Positions 24,208-32,532 of a DNA stretch of 42,317 nt are shown here, piece after piece. The notes beneath the pieces are model-generated. The model was not told where the DNA came from. It saw nothing but the letters and a program-made list of their open reading frames with translations, and did no database searches. Source of the stretch: an uncultured Lachnospiraceae bacterium (GTDB lineage: Bacteria > Bacillota > Clostridia > Lachnospirales > Lachnospiraceae); NCBI GenBank assembly GCA_946414825.1, contig CAMKQB010000010.1, positions 1 through 42,317 on the forward strand, given 5' to 3'. Position 1 is the stretch's first letter; each line of letters starts with the position of its first letter. Position numbers and translations under genes: made by a program.

Positions 24208-25113
24208 CTAAATCTCTTCAAAAAATCTCTTAACCTCGGCCCAGGCCTGCTTCGATTCGTCCATAATGGTTCCTGCCATCTGGAACACATGAAACATTCC
24301 ATTATATATAGACAGTCTAACCTTAACTCCAGCAGACTTTGCCTTCTCTGCGACTGAGATAGAGTCGCTCAGGAGCATTTCATCGGTGCCTACCTGAATA
24401 AGCATAGGTGGGAAACCATAGAAATCTCCGAAGAGAGGCGAAATTCTTGGATCTCTTGGGTCCGCGTCACCCACATATGGATTCTCAAAGACAAGCTCTG
24501 ATCTCTCATTTCCGAAAACAGGGTCTATCTCGAAATTATCCTTGTAGGAGTTTCCACTACAGGTCACGTCTGTCCATGGAGACATAGCAACTATTCCTGC
24601 AGGAAGCTTGCGCCAGCTTGCTTTTAGTGTGTGGACAAGTGCCATAGCCAGTCCGCCGCCTGCCGAGTCACCGGCAATTATTATCTGATCATGCGAGTAG
24701 CCCTGGTCTAGAATCCACTCGTAGGCTGCAAGTGCATCCTCGAGAGCCGCCGGAAATGTATGTTCAGGTGCAACTCTATAGTCGACTGTTACGACTGTTG
24801 CTCCGCCACCGACCTCACTGTAGAGTCCAGCCATCTGCTTGTAATGCTTTCGCATTGCGCCCACATAGCCGCCACCATGTAGATGAAGAACCACCCATCT
24901 GCTGGTGGAATCCTTCCAGGTCAGCTTCTCCATCTCAAAATTTTCCATATGTATTCTCTCAGCTTCGAGGTGGTCTGGATAGTGGTACTCCACATCCATA
25001 TCACTCTTGCCATAGGATTCTGTTGTGAACTTGTCTTGGAAACGCTTGTTGGAGTTGAACTCTGCGACTAAATATTTAATTAGTTTACTTCTACGGCTCA
25101 GCTCTTCTGCCAT
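24208..25113 (-). CDS. Alpha/beta hydrolase (HSL-type esterase/lipase)
   Basis: The 301-residue product has the hormone-sensitive-lipase signature: oxyanion HLHGGGYVGAM near residue 95, nucleophile IIAGDSAGGGLAMAL near 165, the Asp in LIQVGTDEMLLSDS near 255 and the His in MFHVFQMAG near 285. It should hydrolyse short-chain or acetyl esters in the cytosol; no signal peptide is present. ATG 25113 has AAAGGAGA directly upstream, so the ten-residue longer frame is rejected. The gene follows the DUF6320-like membrane protein and an acyltransferase, so the three may make and trim an acylated product (inference). Confidence 0.9.
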   Translation of the reverse strand: MAEELSRRSKLIKYLVAEFNSNKRFQDKFTTESYGKSDMDVEYHYPDHLEAERIHMENFEMEKLTWKDSTSRWVVLHLHGGGYVGAMRKHYKQMAGLYSEVGGGATVVTVDYRVAPEHTFPAALEDALAAYEWILDQGYSHDQIIIAGDSAGGGLAMALVHTLKASWRKLPAGIVAMSPWTDVTCSGNSYKDNFEIDPVFGNERSELVFENPYVGDADPRDPRISPLFGDFYGFPPMLIQVGTDEMLLSDSISVAEKAKSAGVKVRLSIYNGMFHVFQMAGTIMDESKQAWAEVKRFFEEI

Positions 25114-25156
25114 TTTCTCTCCTTTAAGATTTTTTAATGACATACTTTCGATTCCA

Positions 25157-25867
25157 TTAAATCATGAATCTACGTGTTATCTCATTAGTAATTTTCTTCG
25201 ATCCGAACATTACTGTTCCTAAAAGAATGAAACCTGTTAGGACCGCAGTTATAAGTGTAAAAATGGAACCGTTCACCTTATGTGCCAGGCCAAGTATCAA
25301 AAGAACTATACTAACTACGAAAACAACTATCTCAGTCATAATGTAGTTCTGCCATCCTCTTATACCAAGAACCATGAAAACTACCATCGCAACGTCTATT
25401 GCAACTAAAGTTATTGGGATAGCATATTCAAACGACCAGCCCTTATAGCCCAGCAGATGATCCAGGATAACAACAAATATCATACTCAGCCACATTTGCG
25501 CCTGGATGATTCTCTGCATACTCCTCCGAACCCTGACACAATAAAGCAGGGTGATAATGCAATACAGAAGACCAGCAATCACTATCAGGGACCAATAGAT
25601 TCCACTAAAGGTATAGTAGTTCACAATGCATACAGTAACCATAGCTACTATAGCAGCGAAAATGATTATCCTGATAAAAAGTCTGAGCAGACGCATTTTC
25701 TCTGATACATCCGGGTATGTCACAGACTCAGGAACCTCGTCCATTCTGTCAATATCGTCACCGTCTTCTGTCTCAACAACTCCATGACATAGAGGGCATT
25801 CAATTGTCTTGTCCACCAGCTTAAGGTTGCAGCGTGGACATCTTCTCAAAACTACTGAATCACTCAT
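25157..25867 (-). CDS. Zinc-ribbon polytopic membrane protein (DUF6320-like)
   Basis: The first 35 residues hold a zinc ribbon, CPRCNLKLVDKTIECPLC. After an acidic linker, six hydrophobic spans follow (residues about 63-82, 88-108, 118-138, 145-167, 175-195 and 203-220), with few polar residues inside. The combination matches the DUF6320 family, which I know only as an uncharacterised membrane protein. The start overlaps the acyltransferase 3' end by 8 bp, so the two are translationally coupled and probably act together, perhaps by placing the acyltransferase at the membrane. The function is unknown. Confidence 0.75.
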   Translation of the reverse strand: MSDSVVLRRCPRCNLKLVDKTIECPLCHGVVETEDGDDIDRMDEVPESVTYPDVSEKMRLLRLFIRIIIFAAIVAMVTVCIVNYYTFSGIYWSLIVIAGLLYCIITLLYCVRVRRSMQRIIQAQMWLSMIFVVILDHLLGYKGWSFEYAIPITLVAIDVAMVVFMVLGIRGWQNYIMTEIVVFVVSIVLLILGLAHKVNGSIFTLITAVLTGFILLGTVMFGSKKITNEITRRFMI

Positions 25868-27146
25868 AATTCACTCCATTGGTTTCAACAGTTACATCAA
25901 TTCCATCCTCAGTAAGTTTTCTGAAGAAGGTTTTCTGAATGCTATTATTCTTGATACATGCGCTGAAGGTAAGTGTCAGCGTATCTGCAAAAGAAAGAAC
26001 TGTCATCTTCATATTCTGCCCCTTAGACATGGACAAAATAGCTTGAAATCTTTCTATATAGTCCGTATATGGATCTGAGGTCTTGATAATACCAAGGTTT
26101 GTTACTGTAGTAGTGTTTGCCTTTGCAGATGCATTATAAACCTGCCTCATGGCAAACTCCTTAATGAAGAGCGGGATCGCTCTAAGCGCCACATTCACCT
26201 CATTCGAAACATTATAAGAGAAGAGCTTCTCCAGATTCTCCTTAGTGACCTGATTCTTCAGGCTCTTGCTAACTATTTCCAGGACCTCTTCAAATGTATA
26301 TTCATCCTTAGTTGGTTCAAATATCGCCGAAACAACTACGAAGAAATTCTTATTCGTATCTGATTCAAAGTAAGGTCTCAGATTGACAGGAACACATGTA
26401 GATATAGGGTGTTTCGAGGCACGACCCTTGAGATAGCTTCTGTAAATAGCCCAGGTATAAACTGCAACAAGATACTGATTAATGGTTACGCCATAGTCCT
26501 TTGCAACCTTCTTGATCTGGCTTACCGGAATCATGCCATGAGTTATGGCCAACTGATTCGATAGAAGCTTCTCCCCCTTAATGATTACAGCTCTTTTGGT
26601 TTCGTAGGTCTTCTTCTCCTTATGCTTGTAGTTGCTGAGGTAGCTGTCCTCAGCATCCAGAGATGTCTCTGATGCCAGGGAATTCTTGACCTTGCCCTTA
26701 AGCTCTGTATGTTTGATTCTTATATATTGATATGTTATTTCCTTAAGGAAATTGATAGCGCCATTTCCATCTGTCAGTGCATGGAACACCTCAAGATTTA
26801 TTCGATTCTTATAATAGGTCATTCTGAAGAGATAGTTGTTATTATCATAAGGATTAATAAACATACAAGGATAGTTTCTCTCCTCACGGACCTCTGGTAC
26901 AGGTCTATCATTCTCTTCAAAATAGTGCCAGAAGAGTCCCTTCTTCATAGTCATCTTAAAAATGTCAAAGTATGGCAATACCTTCTCGAGCGCAATCTGA
27001 AGCGCGGTCTGGTCCACATCCTCCTTCAGGAGAACGGAAACTCTATAGACATTACTCATACCCTCTCTGGCAATTACTGGAAATATCTGTGCGGTATTGT
27101 CGAGCTTATCCCATTTTATGTATTTTTCTCTACCACGTTTTGCCAT
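25860..27146 (-). CDS. Condensation-type acyltransferase (alcohol acetyltransferase / WS-DGAT-like fold)
   Basis: The 428-residue product has the BAHD/condensation catalytic motif HxxxDG in EVFHALTDGNGAINFLKEIT near residue 135, and the C-terminal half ends with a tunnel-type region (TVTNLGIIKTSDPYTDYIER). The N-terminus MAKRGREKYIKWDKLDNTAQ and PVIAREGMSNVYRVSVLLKE resemble alcohol acetyltransferase-like proteins of clostridia. It should move an acyl group from CoA or a carrier protein to an alcohol or amine; the substrate is unknown. ATG 27146 is preferred to a frame from 27233, because GGAGGAAA lies about 11 nt upstream and the longer form would overlap the TPR gene by over 100 bp. It overlaps that gene by 17 bp. 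Confidence 0.78.
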   Translation of the reverse strand: MAKRGREKYIKWDKLDNTAQIFPVIAREGMSNVYRVSVLLKEDVDQTALQIALEKVLPYFDIFKMTMKKGLFWHYFEENDRPVPEVREERNYPCMFINPYDNNNYLFRMTYYKNRINLEVFHALTDGNGAINFLKEITYQYIRIKHTELKGKVKNSLASETSLDAEDSYLSNYKHKEKKTYETKRAVIIKGEKLLSNQLAITHGMIPVSQIKKVAKDYGVTINQYLVAVYTWAIYRSYLKGRASKHPISTCVPVNLRPYFESDTNKNFFVVVSAIFEPTKDEYTFEEVLEIVSKSLKNQVTKENLEKLFSYNVSNEVNVALRAIPLFIKEFAMRQVYNASAKANTTTVTNLGIIKTSDPYTDYIERFQAILSMSKGQNMKMTVLSFADTLTLTFSACIKNNSIQKTFFRKLTEDGIDVTVETNGVNYE

Positions 27147-28005
27147 TAAAGTTATTTCCTCCGCCACCACCAGATTGTGAACCTGACTGCTGGTCTTTAG
27201 TATTCTGAGTCTGCGTTCTTTCTTCCATCGCATCCTGTTTCTGTTCTTCCAGCTCTTTCTCTAGCTGTTCTTCTCTATTAGACTTCTTCTTGTCTTCTTT
27301 TTGCTGTTGCTTCTTATTCTGGTCCTGATCCTCACTATCAGGTGGTTCTGGTTCTCCACCCAGCTCTTCAAGCATCTTATCTATATCCTGCTTGAGCTGT
27401 TCTGCCTCTGGATCATGTCCATTCGTTCCATATGGATCAGCACATCCTCTCTCACATAGAACATTTCTGGCAGCCTGTAGCTGTCTTATTGCATTTGCCT
27501 TCTGCTTCTCTGTTTCTATATGGTCAAAGTCCACCTTGTGGAGCATCGCAAGTGCAAGATTGACTCTGATATCACATTCCTTTTTCTCCGTCGGATGAGA
27601 CTCCAGTGCAGACTTATAACTGGAAATGGCATTGTCATAGTCGCCTAACATATAATAAGCATTTCCAGCATTATAATAAGGCAGATAGCCTTCCGGAATA
27701 TTTACCACCTGCAGAAACTTCTGAGTCTTATAGGAATAATTACCATGCTTATAGTTCAAAAGAAAAACGCCATTTATTATATAACGAGCGCCAAAAAAGA
27801 TGGCGGCAATCAGAAGAATCACGCTTATAATATTTACGATCTTCATAAATCCAAGAGGATCATCGTACATGAAGGAATGCTCCTTATCCTGTCTCTTCTC
27901 CTCTTCGATACGAGCGCGGTCCAGTGCCTTGGCTTTCTTCTTCTCCAGCTTCTTCTCAGCTCTCTGCTCTGCCTTATTCAGTTTTGAATCACTCTTATCA
28001 CTCAT
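27130..28005 (-). CDS. TPR membrane protein of the MoxR/VWA operon (BatC/E-like)
   Basis: Residues 1-50 are a highly charged Lys/Glu helix. One membrane span follows (IVNIISVILLIAAIFFGARY). Then come tetratricopeptide repeats (YLPYYNAGNAYYMLGDYDNA, then SSYKSALESHPTEKKECDIR and NLALAMLH), and a long Gln/Lys/Glu-rich tail ending GSQSGGGGGNNFNGKTW. TPR proteins with a single anchor close Bat-type operons behind two VWA genes, where they probably scaffold the complex. I use ATG 28005; an in-frame GTG at 28023 also exists and neither has a strong site. It starts about 30 bp after the upstream VWA gene and overlaps the acyltransferase gene. Confidence 0.78.
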   Translation of the reverse strand: MSDKSDSKLNKAEQRAEKKLEKKKAKALDRARIEEEKRQDKEHSFMYDDPLGFMKIVNIISVILLIAAIFFGARYIINGVFLLNYKHGNYSYKTQKFLQVVNIPEGYLPYYNAGNAYYMLGDYDNAISSYKSALESHPTEKKECDIRVNLALAMLHKVDFDHIETEKQKANAIRQLQAARNVLCERGCADPYGTNGHDPEAEQLKQDIDKMLEELGGEPEPPDSEDQDQNKKQQQKEDKKKSNREEQLEKELEEQKQDAMEERTQTQNTKDQQSGSQSGGGGGNNFNGKTW

Positions 28006-28034
28006 AGTTTCTACCGTTTTCACTAGATTCTTTA

Positions 28035-28994
28035 TTAGATTCTGCCTCTTCTAATAAATAGCACAAGCTCTATTCCAAGCATGATGATAAGCGGAATAAC
28101 ATATATAAAATATGTATCCTCATAGCTTACAGAGTCAGATTTTTCCATAGTAAGTGAGCTACCATTCTTGATGGAGTCCACCATATATTTAACATTCGCT
28201 GTACTTGACATATGAATGTAATCAAGATCGAGATCATTTGCAATACTCTTCAGATTACTTTCATCCATCTTGGATACAGCATCCTTACCCGTCTCAGGGT
28301 CCTTAACCTTCGCCCCCCATTCACCGGTCTTCATAGTGCCACCGCTCTTAGTTCCGTATCCGAGAACCGCTCCCGCGTCCACCAGATCACCCAGTTCCTT
28401 GAAGGACTGCAGCTCAGAACCATCTGTAATCTCACCATCAGTTATAAAGAACACAATCGTCAGTCTGTCCTTCTTCGTATTTGAAGACTCCAGAAGGCTC
28501 TTCATGTCGTCATAGCAGACGTTCATTGAGCTTCCTCTGGCATAATAGATATCAGGCTCCTTGATAGTCGAAAATGCATCCTTTACGGTCTCATGGTCCT
28601 GAGTAAATGGTGCAAGTATCTGAGATCTGTTGTCAAATCTAATCAGACCGAAGTTACTACCTGAAAGTTCGTCAATGATATACTCAGTATCATTTATAAC
28701 GCCTTCCATTCTGGTTTTACTCATTCCGTAGTCTTCTGCCCACATACTAATGGTAGTATCAACCACGAAGAGAACATCCAGATTCTTCATCTCAACCTTT
28801 GCATCATACTTCTTATCCATTATTCTCAGATTGATAAGAAATGCCAGAACTATCATAATGACTATTCTGCATATAGCAAATATCTTATATCCAGTTTTAG
28901 TTTTCCTTCGAACTACACTTATCACGAAACAGATCAGAACTACCAGAAGCAGTGGTATGATCACAATAAGTGGAATAATCGGTTTAGTTATCAT
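28035..28994 (-). CDS. VWA-domain membrane protein (BatB-like)
   Basis: Two N-terminal membrane spans (residues 4-26 and 36-58) precede a von Willebrand A domain that starts LDVLFVVDTTISMWAEDYG. The metal site reads DTTIS instead of the usual DxSxS, a conservative Ser-to-Thr change. IVFFITDGEITDGSELQSFK supplies the later Asp. A C-terminal span (FIYVIPLIIMLGIELVLFI) gives the Bat topology with the VWA domain outside or at the membrane face. ATG 28994 overlaps the stop of the preceding VWA gene (ATGA). Such proteins work with a MoxR AAA ATPase as chaperone-like or metal-insertion machinery; the client is unknown. Confidence 0.85.
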   Translation of the reverse strand: MITKPIIPLIVIIPLLLVVLICFVISVVRRKTKTGYKIFAICRIVIMIVLAFLINLRIMDKKYDAKVEMKNLDVLFVVDTTISMWAEDYGMSKTRMEGVINDTEYIIDELSGSNFGLIRFDNRSQILAPFTQDHETVKDAFSTIKEPDIYYARGSSMNVCYDDMKSLLESSNTKKDRLTIVFFITDGEITDGSELQSFKELGDLVDAGAVLGYGTKSGGTMKTGEWGAKVKDPETGKDAVSKMDESNLKSIANDLDLDYIHMSSTANVKYMVDSIKNGSSLTMEKSDSVSYEDTYFIYVIPLIIMLGIELVLFIRRGRI

Positions 28995-30094
28995 AGTCTA
29001 ATCACCAGTCCTATAGCTAACATAACAGATAGAGAAACAATAAGTACGATAACCCAACCCGTTGGCTTATCTACTATCTTGGTAATAGTAACCTCTTCAA
29101 CCTCCAGAGCCTCTTCATTCTCTATATCTGCAATTATCTCATCGACAGACAAGCTCTCACTTTGCTTGTAGAACTTTCCACCGGTCTTTTCTACACAGTC
29201 CTGCATTTCCCTCTCAACAGTATCGTAATCTGTTGTGTTCATTCCGCTCCAGTTATCTCTGTTAGGGAATATACCGAAGACCTTAATGTCATTTTTCTTA
29301 CAGAGGTCTGTCGCCTCATCCAGCTCTACGAGCGGCTTGGACATAGCCTCTTCGGCATTATCAGTAGACATGATAATGATTCTTGTTCTATCCTCATCGT
29401 CGAGTCTTGGGAAGCTGTACATACAGGATGCCAGTCCCTCTCCTATAAGGGAACTACCCTTCATATAGTTATTTACAAGAGTGCCTGCATCATAGTAATC
29501 CAGCTTCTCTTTGTAATCCATGAATTCCTCGTATTCATCCGGCTGGTACTGCATGTACCCAGTTGAAGGATTGTAGAACTTTTCCATATATTCCTTCTGG
29601 AGTCTGAAATATTCCTTCATATCTTCGAGACGAGTATTTACAAAATCGTAATCGTCTGTCATAGGAACATACAGAACAGTAGAGGTGTTGTAAATACAAA
29701 CTCCGAATCTATCTCCGTCCAGTCCCGCCACAACGTCCTGAAGGCTTTCAACCAGATCAGCATTCAGTTCGTAAATAGAATAGGACACATCCATACACAG
29801 GAATATATCTCTCTTCTTAGTACCATTGTTGACAGTCTCTTTCTTGGAAGGTCTGGCAACAAGGAAGAGTGAAGCAACAATTGTTGTTATCAGACACACT
29901 TCCATAACTACAGATACAGCAGCATACATATACTTCCTACTCTTATAAATACTCAGATTCTTAACGAACTTAGTATTAGCCGCTTTGATACCACCACGAT
30001 ATTTAATTTTACGTTTTAGTACATGAAGCAGAATAACTGCAATCGCAAGTACAGGTAATCCGATCTTCAGCACCATCGGGTGTATGTAGTGCAT
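28991..30094 (-). CDS. VWA-domain membrane protein (BatA-like)
   Basis: The 367-residue product has an N-terminal span (GLPVLAIAVILLHVLKR), a second at residues 57-80 (VSVVMEVCLITTIVASLFLV), a VWA domain with the intact metal site KRDIFLCMDVSYSIYELNAD near residue 100, RTRIIIMSTDNAEEA near 240, and a C-terminal span (GWVIVLIVSLSVMLAIGLVI). Residues 140-200 have an unusually Tyr-rich insert (YFRLQKEYMEKFYNPSTGYM). GGAGG lies 7 nt before ATG 30094, which is one base past the upstream stop. With the next gene it forms the pair of VWA proteins usual in MoxR/DUF58 operons. Confidence 0.85.
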   Translation of the reverse strand: MHYIHPMVLKIGLPVLAIAVILLHVLKRKIKYRGGIKAANTKFVKNLSIYKSRKYMYAAVSVVMEVCLITTIVASLFLVARPSKKETVNNGTKKRDIFLCMDVSYSIYELNADLVESLQDVVAGLDGDRFGVCIYNTSTVLYVPMTDDYDFVNTRLEDMKEYFRLQKEYMEKFYNPSTGYMQYQPDEYEEFMDYKEKLDYYDAGTLVNNYMKGSSLIGEGLASCMYSFPRLDDEDRTRIIIMSTDNAEEAMSKPLVELDEATDLCKKNDIKVFGIFPNRDNWSGMNTTDYDTVEREMQDCVEKTGGKFYKQSESLSVDEIIADIENEEALEVEEVTITKIVDKPTGWVIVLIVSLSVMLAIGLVIRL

Positions 30095-30095
30095 G

Positions 30096-30575
30096 TTATT
30101 TCCTCCAACTCTCTATGAGCATTCTGGTTCTATTTAGGGATGTCTTCACATCCGCTCTAGCCTCTCTGGCAAACTCCGGTTCATAGTACTCTCGCACCAG
30201 ATTCGTTAGCTGAGGTATGTTGACTCTACGTATCTCGGTCAGCGTATATTTCTGAACCTTAATACCAGTTACCTCGTAAACAAACATACGTATAGTCAAA
30301 CTGAGCTTCTGATACGCCTGTCTGACGCTTATCCTGTTATTCATCAGATCAGATTCGATATATACGATTTCTCCTATATACTTTCTCTTCAGGCCCTCAA
30401 GCGTCTTCTCTGCGATCTTCTTGATCTTAATCTTCTTCTCCTTCTTAAGGCGGTCCCCCAGCTTCTTTCTAAAATAGTACTGGCAGAAGATAACGCCCGC
30501 GATGAAGACAACAGCTAAAATGATCCAGATTACCATATATGAAAATGGGTCTTGTAACTCAACCGATGTTTTCAT
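30096..30575 (-). CDS. Single-span membrane protein of the MoxR/DUF58 operon
   Basis: The 159-residue product has one N-terminal membrane span (YMVIWIILAVVFIAGVIFCQ) followed by a very basic helix (RKKLGDRLKKEKKIKIKKIA) and a cytosolic helical domain (SVRQAYQKLSLTIRMFVYEV, then LTNLVREYYEPEFAREARAD). Its place between DUF58 and the first VWA gene equals that of DUF4381-type proteins in other Bat operons, but sequence similarity is not obvious. ATG 30575 has GAGAGG 7 nt upstream and overlaps the DUF58 gene by 17 bp; an upstream start at 30590 has no site. Confidence 0.75.
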   Translation of the reverse strand: MKTSVELQDPFSYMVIWIILAVVFIAGVIFCQYYFRKKLGDRLKKEKKIKIKKIAEKTLEGLKRKYIGEIVYIESDLMNNRISVRQAYQKLSLTIRMFVYEVTGIKVQKYTLTEIRRVNIPQLTNLVREYYEPEFAREARADVKTSLNRTRMLIESWRK

Positions 30576-31434
30576 TCTTATGCCTCTCAAATAATTCTAC
30601 GATTTTATCTACTACGTCACTCTCACGACTGACGTCTACTGAACTAATTCTGTGCTTCTTGAAGAGCTCCTCCGCCTTCTTCTTACGGTTATTACGGTCC
30701 GCAATCTCGGCCTGATGCAGCTTTCTGTCATGAAGCATATAGTCTCTCTCATAGGTCTTAGAGCTTAGGTCATACAGATTGTCTCCTGTGAGATAAGCAT
30801 CTTCTATATTAATAATCATTACATCATTCATAACCGTCAGCTTCTTGAGCAGATTGTCATTCAGGCTGGCTACGCCATCCATATCTGTAATGATGAAAAT
30901 GATCATTTTTCTACGAATGTTTTCAGCAACATAATCAAGGGTTTCTCCGAGGGGCTTAGCCTCTTCCTCATTTAGGCATTTATCATATCTGATGAGCAGG
31001 TTCTCGAGGTGCTGCTTTCCGGACTTGAAGAAGCTGAAGTCGTAACCCTTATCTGTGCTAGTAAGAAGTGCATAATCATCGCCATGGTCATTTACCAGAT
31101 AGCTGATCGTGCCCATTACATTTAGAGCAATAGCCTTCTTTGCCTCGCCCTTATCTGTGTCCCCCATGAACTTAGCGCCTGCATCTCCAATAAGAAGAAT
31201 GTTATGCTTCTTGTCAGCTATGAAACGGCGTATCAGAACACGGCCAGTTTTAGAAGAGGACTTCCAATCTATATCACGGACACTGTCTCCATATACGTAC
31301 TCTCTGAGGTCATCAAAATCAAAGCTCCGTCCTCTATAGATAGAACTGAACTCTCCGTCCAAGACATTTGATGTTTTCTTGTGAGTATATAACATGATAG
31401 ACGCTTTGATACGCGCCAGATAATCGTAATCCAT
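30559..31434 (-). CDS. DUF58 domain protein
   Basis: The 291-residue product carries the DUF58 signature YVYGDSVRDIDWKSSSKTGR followed by VLIRRFIADKKHNILLIGDA. It then continues as a VWA-like fold (MIIFIITDMDGVASLNDNLL). N-terminal helices such as LARIKASIMLYTHKKTSNVL precede it, and there is no membrane span. DUF58 proteins are constant partners of MoxR ATPases and VWA proteins and probably recognise clients in that machinery. AAGGA precedes ATG 31434. The gap to the moxR stop (93 bp) holds a REP-like repeat rather than a terminator. Confidence 0.9.
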   Translation of the reverse strand: MDYDYLARIKASIMLYTHKKTSNVLDGEFSSIYRGRSFDFDDLREYVYGDSVRDIDWKSSSKTGRVLIRRFIADKKHNILLIGDAGAKFMGDTDKGEAKKAIALNVMGTISYLVNDHGDDYALLTSTDKGYDFSFFKSGKQHLENLLIRYDKCLNEEEAKPLGETLDYVAENIRRKMIIFIITDMDGVASLNDNLLKKLTVMNDVMIINIEDAYLTGDNLYDLSSKTYERDYMLHDRKLHQAEIADRNNRKKKAEELFKKHRISSVDVSRESDVVDKIVELFERHKNENIG

Positions 31435-31452
31435 ATTCGTTTCCTTGTAGGA

Positions 31453-31508
31453 TCCTTCGTCCTTCAGACTCAGGATGACAGTGTTTTCAGTGGCTCAGGA
31501 TGACAGTG
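31453..31508. repeat. REP-like intergenic repeat inside the operon
   Basis: An exact 15-mer CTCAGGATGACAGTG occurs at 31469-31483 and again at 31494-31508. It is preceded by GGATCCTTCGTCCTTC. On the minus strand this reads TGTCATCCTGAG...GAAGGATCC, the form of a dispersed intergenic repeat seen in many bacteria. It lies between moxR and DUF58. Confidence 0.6.
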
Positions 31509-31527
31509 AATATATTTTCAGAATATA

Positions 31528-32532
31528 CTAAGGAGTTTGAATAGCTCCTACAATTCTGTCGATAATTGTCTCAACTGATACATCATCAGCTATAGCTGCA
31601 TAGTTAAGCTCAACTCTATGTCTAAGTACCTGATGACGCAGAAGCTTAACATCGTCCGGAATAACATAAGTTCTTCCATAGATCAGAGCAACTGCCTTTG
31701 CTATCTTCATAAATGCTATAGATGCTCTTGGGCTGGCACCCATCTTCACATATCTGCTCAGTTCACTTGGAAGAACCTTCTCACAGTGTCTTGTAGCATC
31801 TACAATATAAGAAATGTATTTCTTAATGGATGCATCCACGTAAACTCTTTCAGCTATATCCTGAACACGGTCTACATCCTGGATAGATAAAACTGCTGGA
31901 GTCTTCTTGATAACACCTGACTCAATACGATTGAGAATCTCTGACTCTTCTGCAGGAGTAGGATATGTTATCTTCTCCTTGATAATGAAACGGTCTGTCT
32001 GAGCCTCTGACAGGAGGTATGTTCCTTCCTGTTCGATAGGGTTCTGGGTTGCAATAACTATGAATACATCCCCTGGCATTTTGTAGGACGCACCACCGAT
32101 AGTAACCTGACGCTCCTGCATAGCCTCAAGCATGGCACTCTGAGTCTTGGCACTGGATCTGTTAATCTCATCCAGCAGGACAAAGTTTGCGAATACAGGT
32201 CCGAGTGTTGTATCGAACTGTCCTGTCGCCTGGTTATAAACCTGAGTTCCTATGATATCACTTGGAAGCAAATCAGGTGTACACTGTATTCTGGAGAACT
32301 TACCATCAACCGCATCAGATATAGTCTTTGCCGCAGTTGTCTTAGCAAGTCCAGGAACTGACTCAATCAGCACATGTCCATCTGCAATGATGGAAGCAAC
32401 CAGTGCGAACTTGAGATTCTGCTGACCAACTACCTTCGCATCATAGTAGTCTGATAGTCTCTTGATAACGTCCTGCGCGTACCTGAATTCCTCCTGTGAT
32501 ATTTTTGCCATGTTTTGTCTCATATCAGCCAT
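31528..32532 (-). CDS. MoxR-family AAA+ ATPase
   Basis: The 334-residue product is a complete MoxR protein: Walker A HVLIESVPGLAKTTAAKTIS near residue 55, NFVLLDEINRSSAKTQSAML (Walker B and the MoxR-specific SAKTQ) near 118, sensor 1 in VFIVIATQNPIEQEGTYLLS near 150, and sensor 2 GASPRASIAFMKIAKA near 270. It should form hexamers that remodel client proteins held by the DUF58/VWA proteins downstream. ATG 32532 has AGGAGAG upstream and overlaps the phosphate-transporter stop as TAATG, so translation is coupled to that gene. Confidence 0.95.
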   Translation of the reverse strand: MADMRQNMAKISQEEFRYAQDVIKRLSDYYDAKVVGQQNLKFALVASIIADGHVLIESVPGLAKTTAAKTISDAVDGKFSRIQCTPDLLPSDIIGTQVYNQATGQFDTTLGPVFANFVLLDEINRSSAKTQSAMLEAMQERQVTIGGASYKMPGDVFIVIATQNPIEQEGTYLLSEAQTDRFIIKEKITYPTPAEESEILNRIESGVIKKTPAVLSIQDVDRVQDIAERVYVDASIKKYISYIVDATRHCEKVLPSELSRYVKMGASPRASIAFMKIAKAVALIYGRTYVIPDDVKLLRHQVLRHRVELNYAAIADDVSVETIIDRIVGAIQTP

